A stretch of DNA of 64,000 bases, taken from the IMG/VR virus record IMGVR_UViG_3300042341_001202, positions 84,228 to 148,227 of that record; one strand, written 5' to 3'. Below, piece after piece: positions 34,547 through 42,448 of the stretch. This DNA is from a virus. The notes under the pieces were generated by a model. The model saw only the letters and a program-made list of their open reading frames with translations. It did no database searches and was not told where the DNA came from. The stretch's first letter is position 1. The number at the start of each line of letters is the position of its first letter. A program made the position numbers and the translations under genes.

Positions 34547-35362
34547 ATGAGTATTCAAAATACCAATCCTCTTGAGTTGCATGTGATTTTGCGCACTTGT
34601 GATCGAGCCAATGTACACAATGATTGGCGGGTGCGCTATTGTGACATGGAAAAAATTGACTTGGTAAAGGGCTGTTTCAACAGCCTTGTGGCTGCCATCC
34701 TACACTGCACTTGGTTTCACGTAAAACTCACTGTGTTGGACGACAGCAGCAGCCCGGCGTTAGTGGAATTTCTTAAGGAAAAGGGATCTCTCTTACCAAA
34801 TTTTGAACTGGTTCAATTGGAAACGCAAGGCTATCAAAACTCAGGACATGAGGTGTTTTTGCGTGCCAAAAACAGCAGTAGTGACTTAGTGTATTGTGTG
34901 GAAGATGACTACTTACATGCGCCATCCTCTCTACAAGAGATGGTGGACAGCTATTTCCTCTTCAAACAAAAATTGAACAATGATCAGATAGTATTATATC
35001 CATTCGACGCGCCTGAATGCTATGATCCACCTACCCCACCCTGTTGGCTAGTGCATGGCACAGCTCGCCACTGGAGAAGCGGCATCTACACAACTTTTGT
35101 GATGTTGACTGTGCCAAGCTTGATAGAACAAAATTGGGGTTTGTTTGAGGCCTTGAGTTTGAACTACAGCGGCATGTATTTGCGCAAGGGCAAGGAAAAT
35201 GAGTTTCGCTACACAGAAGACAACACTATCTGGAATATTTGGCGGAACGGACCAGCCATTAGATTCAATCCTATTCCCAGCTTGGCTCTGCACATGCAAT
35301 TTGATGCGCAAATGGATCCATTCTTAGACTGGAAACAGTGGTGGCAAAATTATGCCCAATAG
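34547..35362 (+). CDS. Glycosyltransferase family 2-like protein
   Basis: The ATG at 34547 follows GGAG by about 9 nt; 271 residues. HVILRTCDRANVH, VKLTVLDDSSSP and DLVYCVEDDYLHAP give the GT-A order, with the nucleotide site and a metal-binding EDD. CWLVHGTARHWRSGIYTTFVML is a plausible acceptor region. It is in a run of tightly packed glycan genes and overlaps the next gene by 11 nt. Confidence 0.75.
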   Translation: MSIQNTNPLELHVILRTCDRANVHNDWRVRYCDMEKIDLVKGCFNSLVAAILHCTWFHVKLTVLDDSSSPALVEFLKEKGSLLPNFELVQLETQGYQNSGHEVFLRAKNSSSDLVYCVEDDYLHAPSSLQEMVDSYFLFKQKLNNDQIVLYPFDAPECYDPPTPPCWLVHGTARHWRSGIYTTFVMLTVPSLIEQNWGLFEALSLNYSGMYLRKGKENEFRYTEDNTIWNIWRNGPAIRFNPIPSLALHMQFDAQMDPFLDWKQWWQNYAQ

Positions 35363-35729
35363 AAGTTGCGGGAGTTGCACTGCCTGTTGTGAAGGCCATC
35401 TCTATGGCAATGCCTATGGAAACATTCAAACTCGCGGCACCCCCTGCAGATTTTTGCACACCACAGGTTGCACCATTTACATCACTAAACCTGAATTCTG
35501 CACTCGGTTTCAATGCCTTTGGCTACAAGGGCTGTTGGACGACAGCATGCGTCCCAGTGAGTGCGGGCTCTTGGTCACTGTTGAAAGAATGGCAGACAAA
35601 ACACAAAGGTTGCATGCGACAGAAGTTTGGCCGCAAGTGCCTCTCAGCAGCTATCAAAACTTGGCAAAATGGGCCAAAGACTTAGACACCACCTGGGAAT
35701 TGCGAAAGTACCATGAGCTACAATCCTGA
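35352..35729 (+). CDS. YkgJ-type Cys-cluster protein
   Basis: A 125-residue protein with the CxxCC signature of the YkgJ/UPF0153 family near the N-terminus (CGSCTACCEG), then TPCRFLHTTGCTIYITKP and FCTRFQCLWL. The family is predicted to bind zinc or an iron-sulfur cluster; biochemical function is not settled. It lies between a glycosyltransferase and a methyltransferase, 1.6 kb before an Mrp-type Fe-S carrier, so delivery of a cluster is conceivable. Confidence 0.8.
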   Translation: MPNRSCGSCTACCEGHLYGNAYGNIQTRGTPCRFLHTTGCTIYITKPEFCTRFQCLWLQGLLDDSMRPSECGLLVTVERMADKTQRLHATEVWPQVPLSSYQNLAKWAKDLDTTWELRKYHELQS

Positions 35730-36378
35730 TTTTTTCAAACCCGAAAGTTTTGAACATGCACAAAGCTTGATCTTAACTCCTGAAGGTGGCACCACTGCTG
35801 GCAGATGGGAAAAAGAAACCCAATGGGCACTCAATATGTTGACCACATTCTCCCCTGTTGATGAAAACAGTAGAGTGCTGGATTGGGGGTGTGGTGTGGG
35901 TCGATTAAGCCAGGCATTGATTCAAGCGCATAGCTGTAGTGTAGTGGGTGTGGATCTGCAACCAGAGATGCTGGAATTGGCAAATGATTATGTGAATCAC
36001 AAAAACTTCTCTTCTGTGGCATTGAGTGATGCGCCTGGCTTGTTGAAATCAGGAACTTTCACTCATGTGATGTGTGTTTGGGTTTTGCAACATAGTCCTT
36101 ATATAGAGCAGGAAATTCCCCTTCTGTGGCACCTTTTGCAGCCAGGGGGAACAATTTTTGTGGTGGAAAACATCACTAAAGCCATTCCCAATCAAACAAG
36201 TTTTTATGATGATGGGGTTCCCACCACTACAGTTTTGGAGAAAACAGGATTTGAAACACAAGCACAAGGGCTCATCCCTTCCCACGTTACCACACCAAGA
36301 GTTCACAAAAACAGCTGGTGGCGATTGCTCACCAAACCCAACAAAAGGATCCTCAATGAACACGACATTCATCATTAA
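35713..36378 (+). CDS. Class I SAM-dependent methyltransferase
   Basis: A 221-residue protein. Motif I is VLDWGCGVGRLSQAL at about residues 55-69; motif II VVGVDLQPEMLELA; motif IV HVMCVWVLQHSPY; then LLQPGGTIFVVENI. It is a Rossmann-fold small-molecule methyltransferase. It overlaps both neighbours (17 and 23 nt), consistent with a tight operon. A sugar substrate is inferred from context. Confidence 0.85.
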   Translation: MSYNPDFFKPESFEHAQSLILTPEGGTTAGRWEKETQWALNMLTTFSPVDENSRVLDWGCGVGRLSQALIQAHSCSVVGVDLQPEMLELANDYVNHKNFSSVALSDAPGLLKSGTFTHVMCVWVLQHSPYIEQEIPLLWHLLQPGGTIFVVENITKAIPNQTSFYDDGVPTTTVLEKTGFETQAQGLIPSHVTTPRVHKNSWWRLLTKPNKRILNEHDIHH

Positions 36379-37285
36379 CGGTGGCGCCGGCCGTGTGATT
36401 GCAGCCATACCAGCACTGGAGAAATATGCACGATTGAACCCAACAGACGACTTCAAGGTGCTGATACATGGCTGGGAGTTGCTGTTCTGGAGCCACCCAT
36501 TACTGCAAAATCGCAGTTTTAGTATTAGCCAAAAAGGTGCGTTTGACTTGTTCATCCGAAACAATCGTGTGGTGTGTCCAGAGCCTTATTATATTCACGG
36601 CTACTACAATCAGCGTTTGAGCTTAGCTGAGGCCTTTGATGAGGAAATCAACAAAACTGATGATCACTGTGATTTGGAACATCCACATCTCTACATCAGC
36701 AATCTGGAAAGAGACACTGTGAGACGACTTATCAAGGAAAAGCTAGCCGAAACCAACAAACGTCGACTTGTTGTAATCCAACCCTACGGCAGCGGCATTG
36801 GCATGATGAATGGAAAACCCTATGACAGCAGCCATCGCAGCATGGATCCTGATGACTATCTCAGCCTGGTTCAAAAATTCAACAAAGACATTTTGGTAGT
36901 GTATTTTGGCTTGCGTGAGCTTAAGCACCCTGGAGACAAAACCAGTATTGATCTTGACACCATGAATCCAGATCTCAGAATGTATTTGAGTTTTATAGCA
37001 GAGTGTGACTATTTTGTTGGGTGCGACAGCGTAGGGCAACACATGGCGCGCTCTATGGCGAAGCCTGGTTTGGTGATGATGGGCAGTACAGATGAAATCA
37101 ATGTCAGCTATCCCAACCATTTCAAAATCTACCGTAATGGGCAAAAGCCAGTATATAGCCCTATCAGACTTACTGGCACAGATTGTGAATTTGCGGACCG
37201 GATGAATGATGGCATAATGCGGTTCAGCAACAAACAAATTGACGAAATCGCACAAATTGTAAATTTTGAAGTGTTTAAAAACTGA
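36356..37285 (+). CDS. GT9-like (heptosyltransferase-type) protein
   Basis: The start is set at ATG 36356 (MNTTFIINGGAGRVIAAIPA); 309 residues. The upstream in-frame extension lies within the methyltransferase and is ignored. The Gly-rich N-terminal turn, a central VVIQPYGSGIGMMNG loop and ECDYFVGCDSVGQHMARSM resemble the two Rossmann halves of GT9 enzymes. The D-S-x-x-Q-H element is the expected sugar-nucleotide contact. Confidence 0.65.
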   Translation: MNTTFIINGGAGRVIAAIPALEKYARLNPTDDFKVLIHGWELLFWSHPLLQNRSFSISQKGAFDLFIRNNRVVCPEPYYIHGYYNQRLSLAEAFDEEINKTDDHCDLEHPHLYISNLERDTVRRLIKEKLAETNKRRLVVIQPYGSGIGMMNGKPYDSSHRSMDPDDYLSLVQKFNKDILVVYFGLRELKHPGDKTSIDLDTMNPDLRMYLSFIAECDYFVGCDSVGQHMARSMAKPGLVMMGSTDEINVSYPNHFKIYRNGQKPVYSPIRLTGTDCEFADRMNDGIMRFSNKQIDEIAQIVNFEVFKN

Positions 37286-38070
37286 TGACAGGGTCAAGTG
37301 GATTGACAGGTGTGAAGCACCATTTGCTGGTCAGCAGTGGCAAAGGCGGTGTAGGCAAAAGCACTGTAGCTGCAAACTTGGCAGCCAGCTTAGCTCATCA
37401 AGGCTTGCGTATAGGACTATTGGATGCTGATATTTCTGGTCCCAGTCAAGCAGTGATGTGGGCATTACCAGAAAACACCAGTGTAAAAGTCAGCACTGAC
37501 CCCCAGCTGAGCTTGCCTTTTGTTCAATATGGTGTAAAAATAACCACGTTGGCCACGAGAATAAGTGAAAGTCAAGCTGTTAGTTGGCGAGGTCCAATGA
37601 TGAGTATGGGTGTAATCAATTTGTTGTGCCACACTGATTGGGGAGAACTAGACTGTTTAGTAGTGGACATGCCTCCAGGCACTGGAGATGTTCACACCAG
37701 CATTTGTGACAAATTACCCTCTGCAGGAGTAGTGACTGTGACAACCCCGCAACGGGTGGCTGTTGCTGATACAAGACGAGGCATGCAAATGTATCAAAAC
37801 AGAGGATTACGGTTGTTGGGCGTCGTGGAAAACATGAGCACACATGTTTGTGAGAATTGCGGACATACTAATCATGTTTTTGGTCACTCTGGTGCAGCCA
37901 CGTTGTGCCAAGAATTTGATACCAAAATTTTGTGCAGTTTGCCCTTGAATGCTGAGTTGCGATGGCAAGGAGATGAAGGCGCTCCACTGGTGGTAGCTGA
38001 CCCCTCACATATTTTGAGTGCCTTGTTCCTAGATACAGCCAGTGAGATTTGGAGACTTTTGAATGACTAG
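37285..38070 (+). CDS. Mrp/NBP35-type Fe-S cluster carrier ATPase
   Basis: A 261-residue protein sharing one base with the upstream stop. It has the deviant Walker A SSGKGGVGKST at about 13-23, LLDADISGPSQ as switch I, and VVDMPPGTGD as Walker B. HVCENCGHTNHVFG holds the CxxC that bridges a cluster between subunits. This is the Mrp/ApbC type rather than ParA or MinD. RfbH-like and YkgJ-like proteins nearby are possible clients. Phage-encoded Mrp is uncommon. Confidence 0.88.
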   Translation: MTGSSGLTGVKHHLLVSSGKGGVGKSTVAANLAASLAHQGLRIGLLDADISGPSQAVMWALPENTSVKVSTDPQLSLPFVQYGVKITTLATRISESQAVSWRGPMMSMGVINLLCHTDWGELDCLVVDMPPGTGDVHTSICDKLPSAGVVTVTTPQRVAVADTRRGMQMYQNRGLRLLGVVENMSTHVCENCGHTNHVFGHSGAATLCQEFDTKILCSLPLNAELRWQGDEGAPLVVADPSHILSALFLDTASEIWRLLND

Positions 38071-38992
38071 CACACCAATGGTGAGAGGCATGGTGAAATT
38101 GATCCATGCTGACAATTTTTTAAATCCACAGGATGCACAACGAGCCGCACAAGTGGTGCAGGGGCTGAGATTCACGCCCAACAGTTATGGAATGGAGTTG
38201 GAAAACTTCAACATGGTGCTGGATCGACTTGAGCCGGTAATGAGCAAGGTATTGGGCGAGCGTGTGGTTATTGATCACAAGCGCAGCGGAGTGTTTCGCC
38301 GTCCCTTGAACAACGTGATTCATTTTGAAGAGTTTGACTCACCCAATGAGTGGGCCTTTGTCTGTGCACTGGAGAGAACAACTCTCAACCTCTATCATCA
38401 TATTAACTCCTCTGGCGAAGTTGATGCAGAAACAGCACTTGACGGCTACAACTTCAACTACATGAATTTGTTTGAGTGGAATTTGCACACCAACATTTTG
38501 TTGGAACCCAGCCAAGGTGTGTTTTTCAGGCCGTGGGTATTTCACAGCCTTGATCAGGGTATGGTGCAGTATTATCGTCTGTGTACTGATCGCAAGTTTA
38601 GAGTGTTGGTGATGGGTGCACCTGGCAGCAATCGTGCAGAGATGTCTCGAAAGCTGCATGAGAAATTGCCAAGCAGTGCTTTGATGCGCAGTTGGGACGT
38701 GAGAGTGCGTGACAAAGACATTGATTTTAGCATTGATGGCAGAATGAGACAAAGCTATCGCATGCTAACTATGGCACGTAACGATCGAAGCAGTTGTGTG
38801 ATTTTAGATCATGCATGTCCTCTTGACGATCAACGGCAAGTCATCAATCCTGATGTGTTGGTGTGGATGCGCAGCGGTGATGAAGCTGAGCTTGAGCCAC
38901 CACAATATTATGATTTTGAGCTGCTCACAGCGGATGACGAGTCTGTGGACAAAATAATCAAAAAGATTGAAACCAAAAAAATCACACTCTAA
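38063..38992 (+). CDS. Two-domain protein with degenerate APS-kinase-like P-loop domain
   Basis: A 309-residue protein. Residues about 1-185 carry VFRRPLNNVIHFEEF, ALERTTLNLYHHINSSGEVD, NLFEWNLHTNILLEPSQ and RPWVFHSLDQGMVQYYRL, a conserved phage domain of unknown role. Residues about 190-309 look like an adenylylsulfate-kinase fold. The P-loop reads GAPGSNRAEMSRKL, without the Walker Lys-Ser/Thr, so it is probably not a normal kinase. It overlaps the Mrp gene and may serve the sulfotransferase pathway or act as a regulator. Confidence 0.65.
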   Translation: MTSTPMVRGMVKLIHADNFLNPQDAQRAAQVVQGLRFTPNSYGMELENFNMVLDRLEPVMSKVLGERVVIDHKRSGVFRRPLNNVIHFEEFDSPNEWAFVCALERTTLNLYHHINSSGEVDAETALDGYNFNYMNLFEWNLHTNILLEPSQGVFFRPWVFHSLDQGMVQYYRLCTDRKFRVLVMGAPGSNRAEMSRKLHEKLPSSALMRSWDVRVRDKDIDFSIDGRMRQSYRMLTMARNDRSSCVILDHACPLDDQRQVINPDVLVWMRSGDEAELEPPQYYDFELLTADDESVDKIIKKIETKKITL

Positions 38993-38995
38993 ATA
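38988..38995 (+). promoter_or_regulatory. Late-type promoter element
   Basis: TCTAAATA overlaps the stop of the preceding gene. The predicted start near 39001 leaves a leader with CAAGGAG before ATG 39022. Confidence 0.5.
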
Positions 38996-39021
38996 ACCAA
39001 AAACCTCAAGGAGTAAATTAT

Positions 39022-39345
39022 ATGGATACAACCGTCGCTCTGGAAGAAGCTCTTGAAGAACCAGTAGTGGAGCCTGTTATTTGTTGGTGCCTGCATCTTA
39101 TTGATGCCACAGGTAGGCATTATGTGTTCAATATTGACCAGGAACCTATCACAATGTTGGTGAATCAAGACCAGTTTGTATGGAATGGGGGTGACAACAA
39201 TTTGCACGGTAAATTTGTAGATCTCTATAACCGACTTATGGTTGAAAAACAAAGCATATGCGTGATGACTCTACGCAACAGTTTGATGTTGGGTAGTGAC
39301 AAAATTGCAGGAGTTCAGTTGTGTATGGATGCATGCTATTTGTGA
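39022..39345 (+). CDS. Hypothetical protein
   Basis: A 107-residue protein with an acidic N-terminus (ALEEALEEPVVEP), then CWCLHLIDATGRHYVFNIDQ and a C-terminal LCMDACYL. Ribosome site CAAGGAG and a late-type promoter element lie directly upstream. No family recognised. It precedes the RyR-domain gene by 28 bp. Confidence 0.65.
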   Translation: MDTTVALEEALEEPVVEPVICWCLHLIDATGRHYVFNIDQEPITMLVNQDQFVWNGGDNNLHGKFVDLYNRLMVEKQSICVMTLRNSLMLGSDKIAGVQLCMDACYL

Positions 39346-39360
39346 CCTCAAACCAATTTG

Positions 39361-39368
39361 AATAAATA
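39361..39368 (+). promoter_or_regulatory. Late-type promoter element abutting the RyR-domain gene start
   Basis: AATAAATA, seven of eight to the T4 octamer. It ends 6 nt before ATG 39374, so the transcript is predicted to begin at the start codon. No Shine-Dalgarno is present. Confidence 0.5.
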
Positions 39369-39373
39369 GCTGC

Positions 39374-39952
39374 ATGAGTAATTATATATCGTTGATTGTG
39401 CCACAAAAACTGTCTAAATCTGTTGTATTGCAGTGGTTTACCTGTGTTGAAACACAACTACCTAGTGGTCTTATTGGAAAGACCACTTTATACAGTCACG
39501 ATATCACACGAGAAAGTAATTTTTATGCCAAAAAAACCCGTTCAGGCAAATTTTGTTATACAATTCCTTTGGTTCGCGACATAACTGATAGTGAATTGTA
39601 CTTCCTGGTTCAAGAATGGAACAAAACTTTCCCCAAAGGCGACTTCCTCATTGACAGTAGCCAAAATACTGTTACAGCCTCTCCTGGAGCTACACGCATA
39701 CAAGACACTGCTATTGACGAAATCTTAAATCTTTGGGCAAAACACCAGCACACTCGCTGGATGAAAGAAGCAGTTGACAAGGGATGGAAATTTGGTATCA
39801 AAATGAGCACAGCCCAGAAAACACACCCACTTATACAACCTTGGGAACAATTGCCCTCTACAGCTAGAGAACAAAACATAGAGGCTGTAAAAGACTTATT
39901 GAGTATCCTAGACAATTTTGGTTACCAGATCAGTCAAAAAACTACCGCCTAA
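39374..39952 (+). CDS. RyR-domain protein
   Basis: A 192-residue protein. The N-terminal 110 residues are a beta-rich region without a recognised family. Residues about 115-187 match the RyR domain: LAKHQHTRW-type helix, GWKFGIKMSTAQKTHPLIQPWEQLP, then TAREQNIEAVKDLLSILDNFGY. RyR domains are known from ryanodine receptors and from bacterial and phage proteins, where they are suspected to bind nucleotide-type ligands. Probably leaderless. Confidence 0.75.
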   Translation: MSNYISLIVPQKLSKSVVLQWFTCVETQLPSGLIGKTTLYSHDITRESNFYAKKTRSGKFCYTIPLVRDITDSELYFLVQEWNKTFPKGDFLIDSSQNTVTASPGATRIQDTAIDEILNLWAKHQHTRWMKEAVDKGWKFGIKMSTAQKTHPLIQPWEQLPSTAREQNIEAVKDLLSILDNFGYQISQKTTA

Positions 39953-39978
39953 AAACTTGCACCCTTAAAATTATCACC

Positions 39979-40041
39979 GTTAAATAAACATGCTGGATAC
40001 AGTGTTCAGCATGTTTGTATCTCCAGGCAGTTTAGACCTGG
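39979..40041 (+). promoter_or_regulatory. Late-type promoter element and hairpin leader of the vWA gene
   Basis: GTTAAATA at 39979-39986 is followed by a 10-bp inverted repeat, AAACATGCTG (39986-39995) with CAGCATGTTT (40007-40016), and a 5-bp hairpin at 40023-40041. The predicted start falls inside the first arm, so the first repeat may be a protein site on DNA rather than an RNA hairpin. ATG 40061 follows AGAAGG. Confidence 0.4.
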
Positions 40042-40060
40042 ACGTGAAAGAAGGCAAGTA

Positions 40061-40813
40061 ATGCAACAAAATAATAACCCAGTCTGGGCAAATCCTTTTC
40101 CTGCACAATCACTAGTGAATTGGACACCAGCCGCAGCTGGTCGCAATGGAACTCTTATTGCAGTGGTTCTTGATGAAAGTGGAAGCATGGGCCGTGTGCG
40201 CGATGCTACAATTTCTGGATTGAATGAGTTTGTTGAAGGACAAAAGACTGCCGAAGGCGCTGGTGATGCCTATCTCACTATTGTTAAATTTGACGCCCCA
40301 CAAATCACTACATTGTTTGAAAATCAACATGTGAAGTCTGTTAAGGCACTTACATCAGCTGACTATCAGCCTGGTGGTGGCACCAACCTAATGGATGCTA
40401 TTGGGCACACTTTGGAAAAGATCAACAAGGTTCTTAACTCAGTGCCTCAGGCCGAACGGCCAGGTGTGCTGGTTGTGATTGTAACTGACGGCGAGGAAAA
40501 CTCAAGCCGCAGCTACAACACAGCTCAAATCAAGGAAATGGTCAAGCTGAGTGAAGCCTCTGACTGGACTTTCACCTTCCTTGGTGCCAATGTAGATGCA
40601 TTTGCAATGGGTCACACATTTGGTATGCAACAAAGTAACACAGTAACCTACTCAACCAACAGCATGGCAGACACCATGGATGTGCTAAGCAAGACCACTA
40701 CTCGTGTTCGCATGGCCAAAAGTGCTGGAGTATCTACCGCTGATCTCTATGCAAGCGAGACTATGTATAGCGCAGTTGATCGCAACACGGTAATGGGCAA
40801 CAAAAATGCGTAA
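40061..40813 (+). CDS. von Willebrand factor A domain protein (TerY-like)
   Basis: A 250-residue protein. The metal-ion-dependent adhesion site is complete: DESGSMG at about residues 40-46, GGGTNLMDAIG for the Thr, and VTDGEENSS for the final Asp. The vWA fold spans about 30-205; the C-terminal 45 residues are helical and polar. TerY-type vWA proteins work with AAA+ ATPases or in stress and metal-response systems. No MoxR ATPase is seen next to it. The following gene overlaps by 8 nt. Confidence 0.85.
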   Translation: MQQNNNPVWANPFPAQSLVNWTPAAAGRNGTLIAVVLDESGSMGRVRDATISGLNEFVEGQKTAEGAGDAYLTIVKFDAPQITTLFENQHVKSVKALTSADYQPGGGTNLMDAIGHTLEKINKVLNSVPQAERPGVLVVIVTDGEENSSRSYNTAQIKEMVKLSEASDWTFTFLGANVDAFAMGHTFGMQQSNTVTYSTNSMADTMDVLSKTTTRVRMAKSAGVSTADLYASETMYSAVDRNTVMGNKNA

Positions 40814-41543
40814 CGGCTATGGGTTGGATTTTATTATTCGGCCCAAAGGTCGCTCTCCAGCTGATGAATACCCTCATCGTGGCCAAACCTGGATTGAGGG
40901 TCGAGCGGGCAGTAACTATGTTATTGAACTTCAAAACCACACCTTAAGCCCAGTGATGGCTGTAGTGTCTGTTGACGGCATCTGCGTAATTGATGGCAAG
41001 CCCGCCAGTTATGAAAGCAATGGGTTTTTGATTCCAGCACAGGGAACCACAAGCGTTCCTGGCTGGATGTTGAATAGGGAACAGGCAGCTGAGTTTGTAT
41101 TTGGCAGCAAGAAGCATAGTTATGCAGCAGAATCTGGTTCAGACACCAGCAATGTTGGGGTGATTGGTGTAGCTTGGTTTCTCCAAAAAGAGCCCAGCTA
41201 CACTGGGCAACCCTTTCCATTTTATGGAGCCGTTGACATTCATCAACTTGGCAAGAGTGTGCTGCGAGCCTCTGGGTCAATAGCTGCTAGTTCAATGAGT
41301 ATAGGCAGTGTTGGTACTGGATTTGGTCAAGAAACGTCCTTCAATACCACTCATGTGAGATTTGAACGAAACAGCAATCAACCGCAGGTTGTTCAAACCA
41401 TCTTTTATGACAGTGCTGACAACCTTCAAAAAATGGGTATCCGTCTCAAGGAAAGAAACAGTTATCAGACTCGAGTCGCCTTCCCAGGTAGCGAGCCTGG
41501 CTTCTGCAAGCCTCCACCCAGTTGGGTACGAAAAACTCAATGA
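40806..41543 (+). CDS. Conserved phage protein, beta-rich, unknown function
   Basis: A 245-residue protein beginning MRNGYGLDFIIRPKGRS. YPHRGQTWIEGRAGSNYVIE is followed by VMAVVSVDGICVIDGKPAS and IPAQGTTSVPGWMLN, a beta-sandwich-like series. VGVIGVAWFLQKEP is next, then a low-complexity Ser/Gly stretch and a C-terminal RVAFPGSEPGFCKPP. I recognise the block pattern from other phages without an assigned function. Coupled to the vWA gene by overlap. Confidence 0.6.
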   Translation: MRNGYGLDFIIRPKGRSPADEYPHRGQTWIEGRAGSNYVIELQNHTLSPVMAVVSVDGICVIDGKPASYESNGFLIPAQGTTSVPGWMLNREQAAEFVFGSKKHSYAAESGSDTSNVGVIGVAWFLQKEPSYTGQPFPFYGAVDIHQLGKSVLRASGSIAASSMSIGSVGTGFGQETSFNTTHVRFERNSNQPQVVQTIFYDSADNLQKMGIRLKERNSYQTRVAFPGSEPGFCKPPPSWVRKTQ

Positions 41544-41567
41544 CAAATTGACATTGCTGTTTCTGTG

Positions 41568-41575
41568 CACAAATA
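41568..41575 (+). promoter_or_regulatory. Late-type -10 element abutting the epimerase start
   Basis: CACAAATA ends 7 nt before ATG 41582. A TTGACA at 41548-41553 with a 20-bp spacing to TATAAT (41574-41579) is the alternative reading, but that TATAAT is too close to the ATG. Confidence 0.3.
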
Positions 41576-41581
41576 TAATGC

Positions 41582-42427
41582 ATGGAAACAGCAATTTCAG
41601 TTTTTGGGGCCACAGGATTTGTGGGCAGTGCATTTGTTCAAAAAACCCAACACAAATGCATAGGTGTTCCTCGAAATTCCCGAACTCCTCCCACAAACAA
41701 CATACTGTATCTCATCTCTACAACTGACAATTATAATGTATTCAGTGACCTGCACAAGGACATCAATACAAATTTAAATGTATTGATGGAGACCCTACAA
41801 CACTGCAATCAACCAGATGTTGTTTTCAATTTTGTGTCATCTTGGTTTGTGTATGGAAGTCATACACAATTACCTGTTCCTGAAACTGCGCATTGTGATC
41901 CTCGGGGATTTTACAGCATTACCAAGAGAACAGCAGAGCAGCTCTTGATGAGCTGGTGCAACACCTTTGGCGTCAAGTATCGTATCCTGCGTTTGTCTAA
42001 CATTTATGGGCCAGGAGACGCTGGAGCAAGCACAAAGAAAAACGCTATCCAACACATGGTCTCACAATTGTATCATAACAAACCCATTGACTTGTATGAG
42101 AATGGTATGGTTTACAGAGACTTACTCTATATTGACGACGCAGTAAGAGCCATCAGCTTGGTGCTTGAAAAAGGTGAGCTCAACACTATCTACAACATTG
42201 GCTCAGGGCATGCCACGCTATTGCGTGATGTGATTGACATATCTGCCCATCTAACAAATAGTAGATCTCAGATCAATGGCATACCAACACCTGAATTTCA
42301 TCAAAAAATACAAAGTCGAGATTTTTGGCTTGATACGACCCTGCTTCAAAGTTTGGGGTTTGCGCCTCAAGTGTGTTTGACACAAGGCTTAACTGATCTT
42401 ATCCGCAGCATTTCCACACACTCTTAA
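41582..42427 (+). CDS. NAD-dependent sugar epimerase/dehydratase (extended SDR)
   Basis: A 281-residue protein. The Rossmann motif ISVFGATGFVGSAF sits at the N-terminus, FNFVSSWFVYGSH gives the catalytic Ser region, and FYSITKRTAEQLL holds the YxxxK pair. RLSNIYGPGD and DLLYIDDAVRAI follow as in GDP/UDP-sugar SDRs. It precedes the RfbH-like gene by 21 bp, so the pair could build a deoxy-sugar nucleotide. Confidence 0.88.
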   Translation: METAISVFGATGFVGSAFVQKTQHKCIGVPRNSRTPPTNNILYLISTTDNYNVFSDLHKDINTNLNVLMETLQHCNQPDVVFNFVSSWFVYGSHTQLPVPETAHCDPRGFYSITKRTAEQLLMSWCNTFGVKYRILRLSNIYGPGDAGASTKKNAIQHMVSQLYHNKPIDLYENGMVYRDLLYIDDAVRAISLVLEKGELNTIYNIGSGHATLLRDVIDISAHLTNSRSQINGIPTPEFHQKIQSRDFWLDTTLLQSLGFAPQVCLTQGLTDLIRSISTHS

Positions 42428-42448
42428 CAAAAAGGCCTTGAGTTTTTC

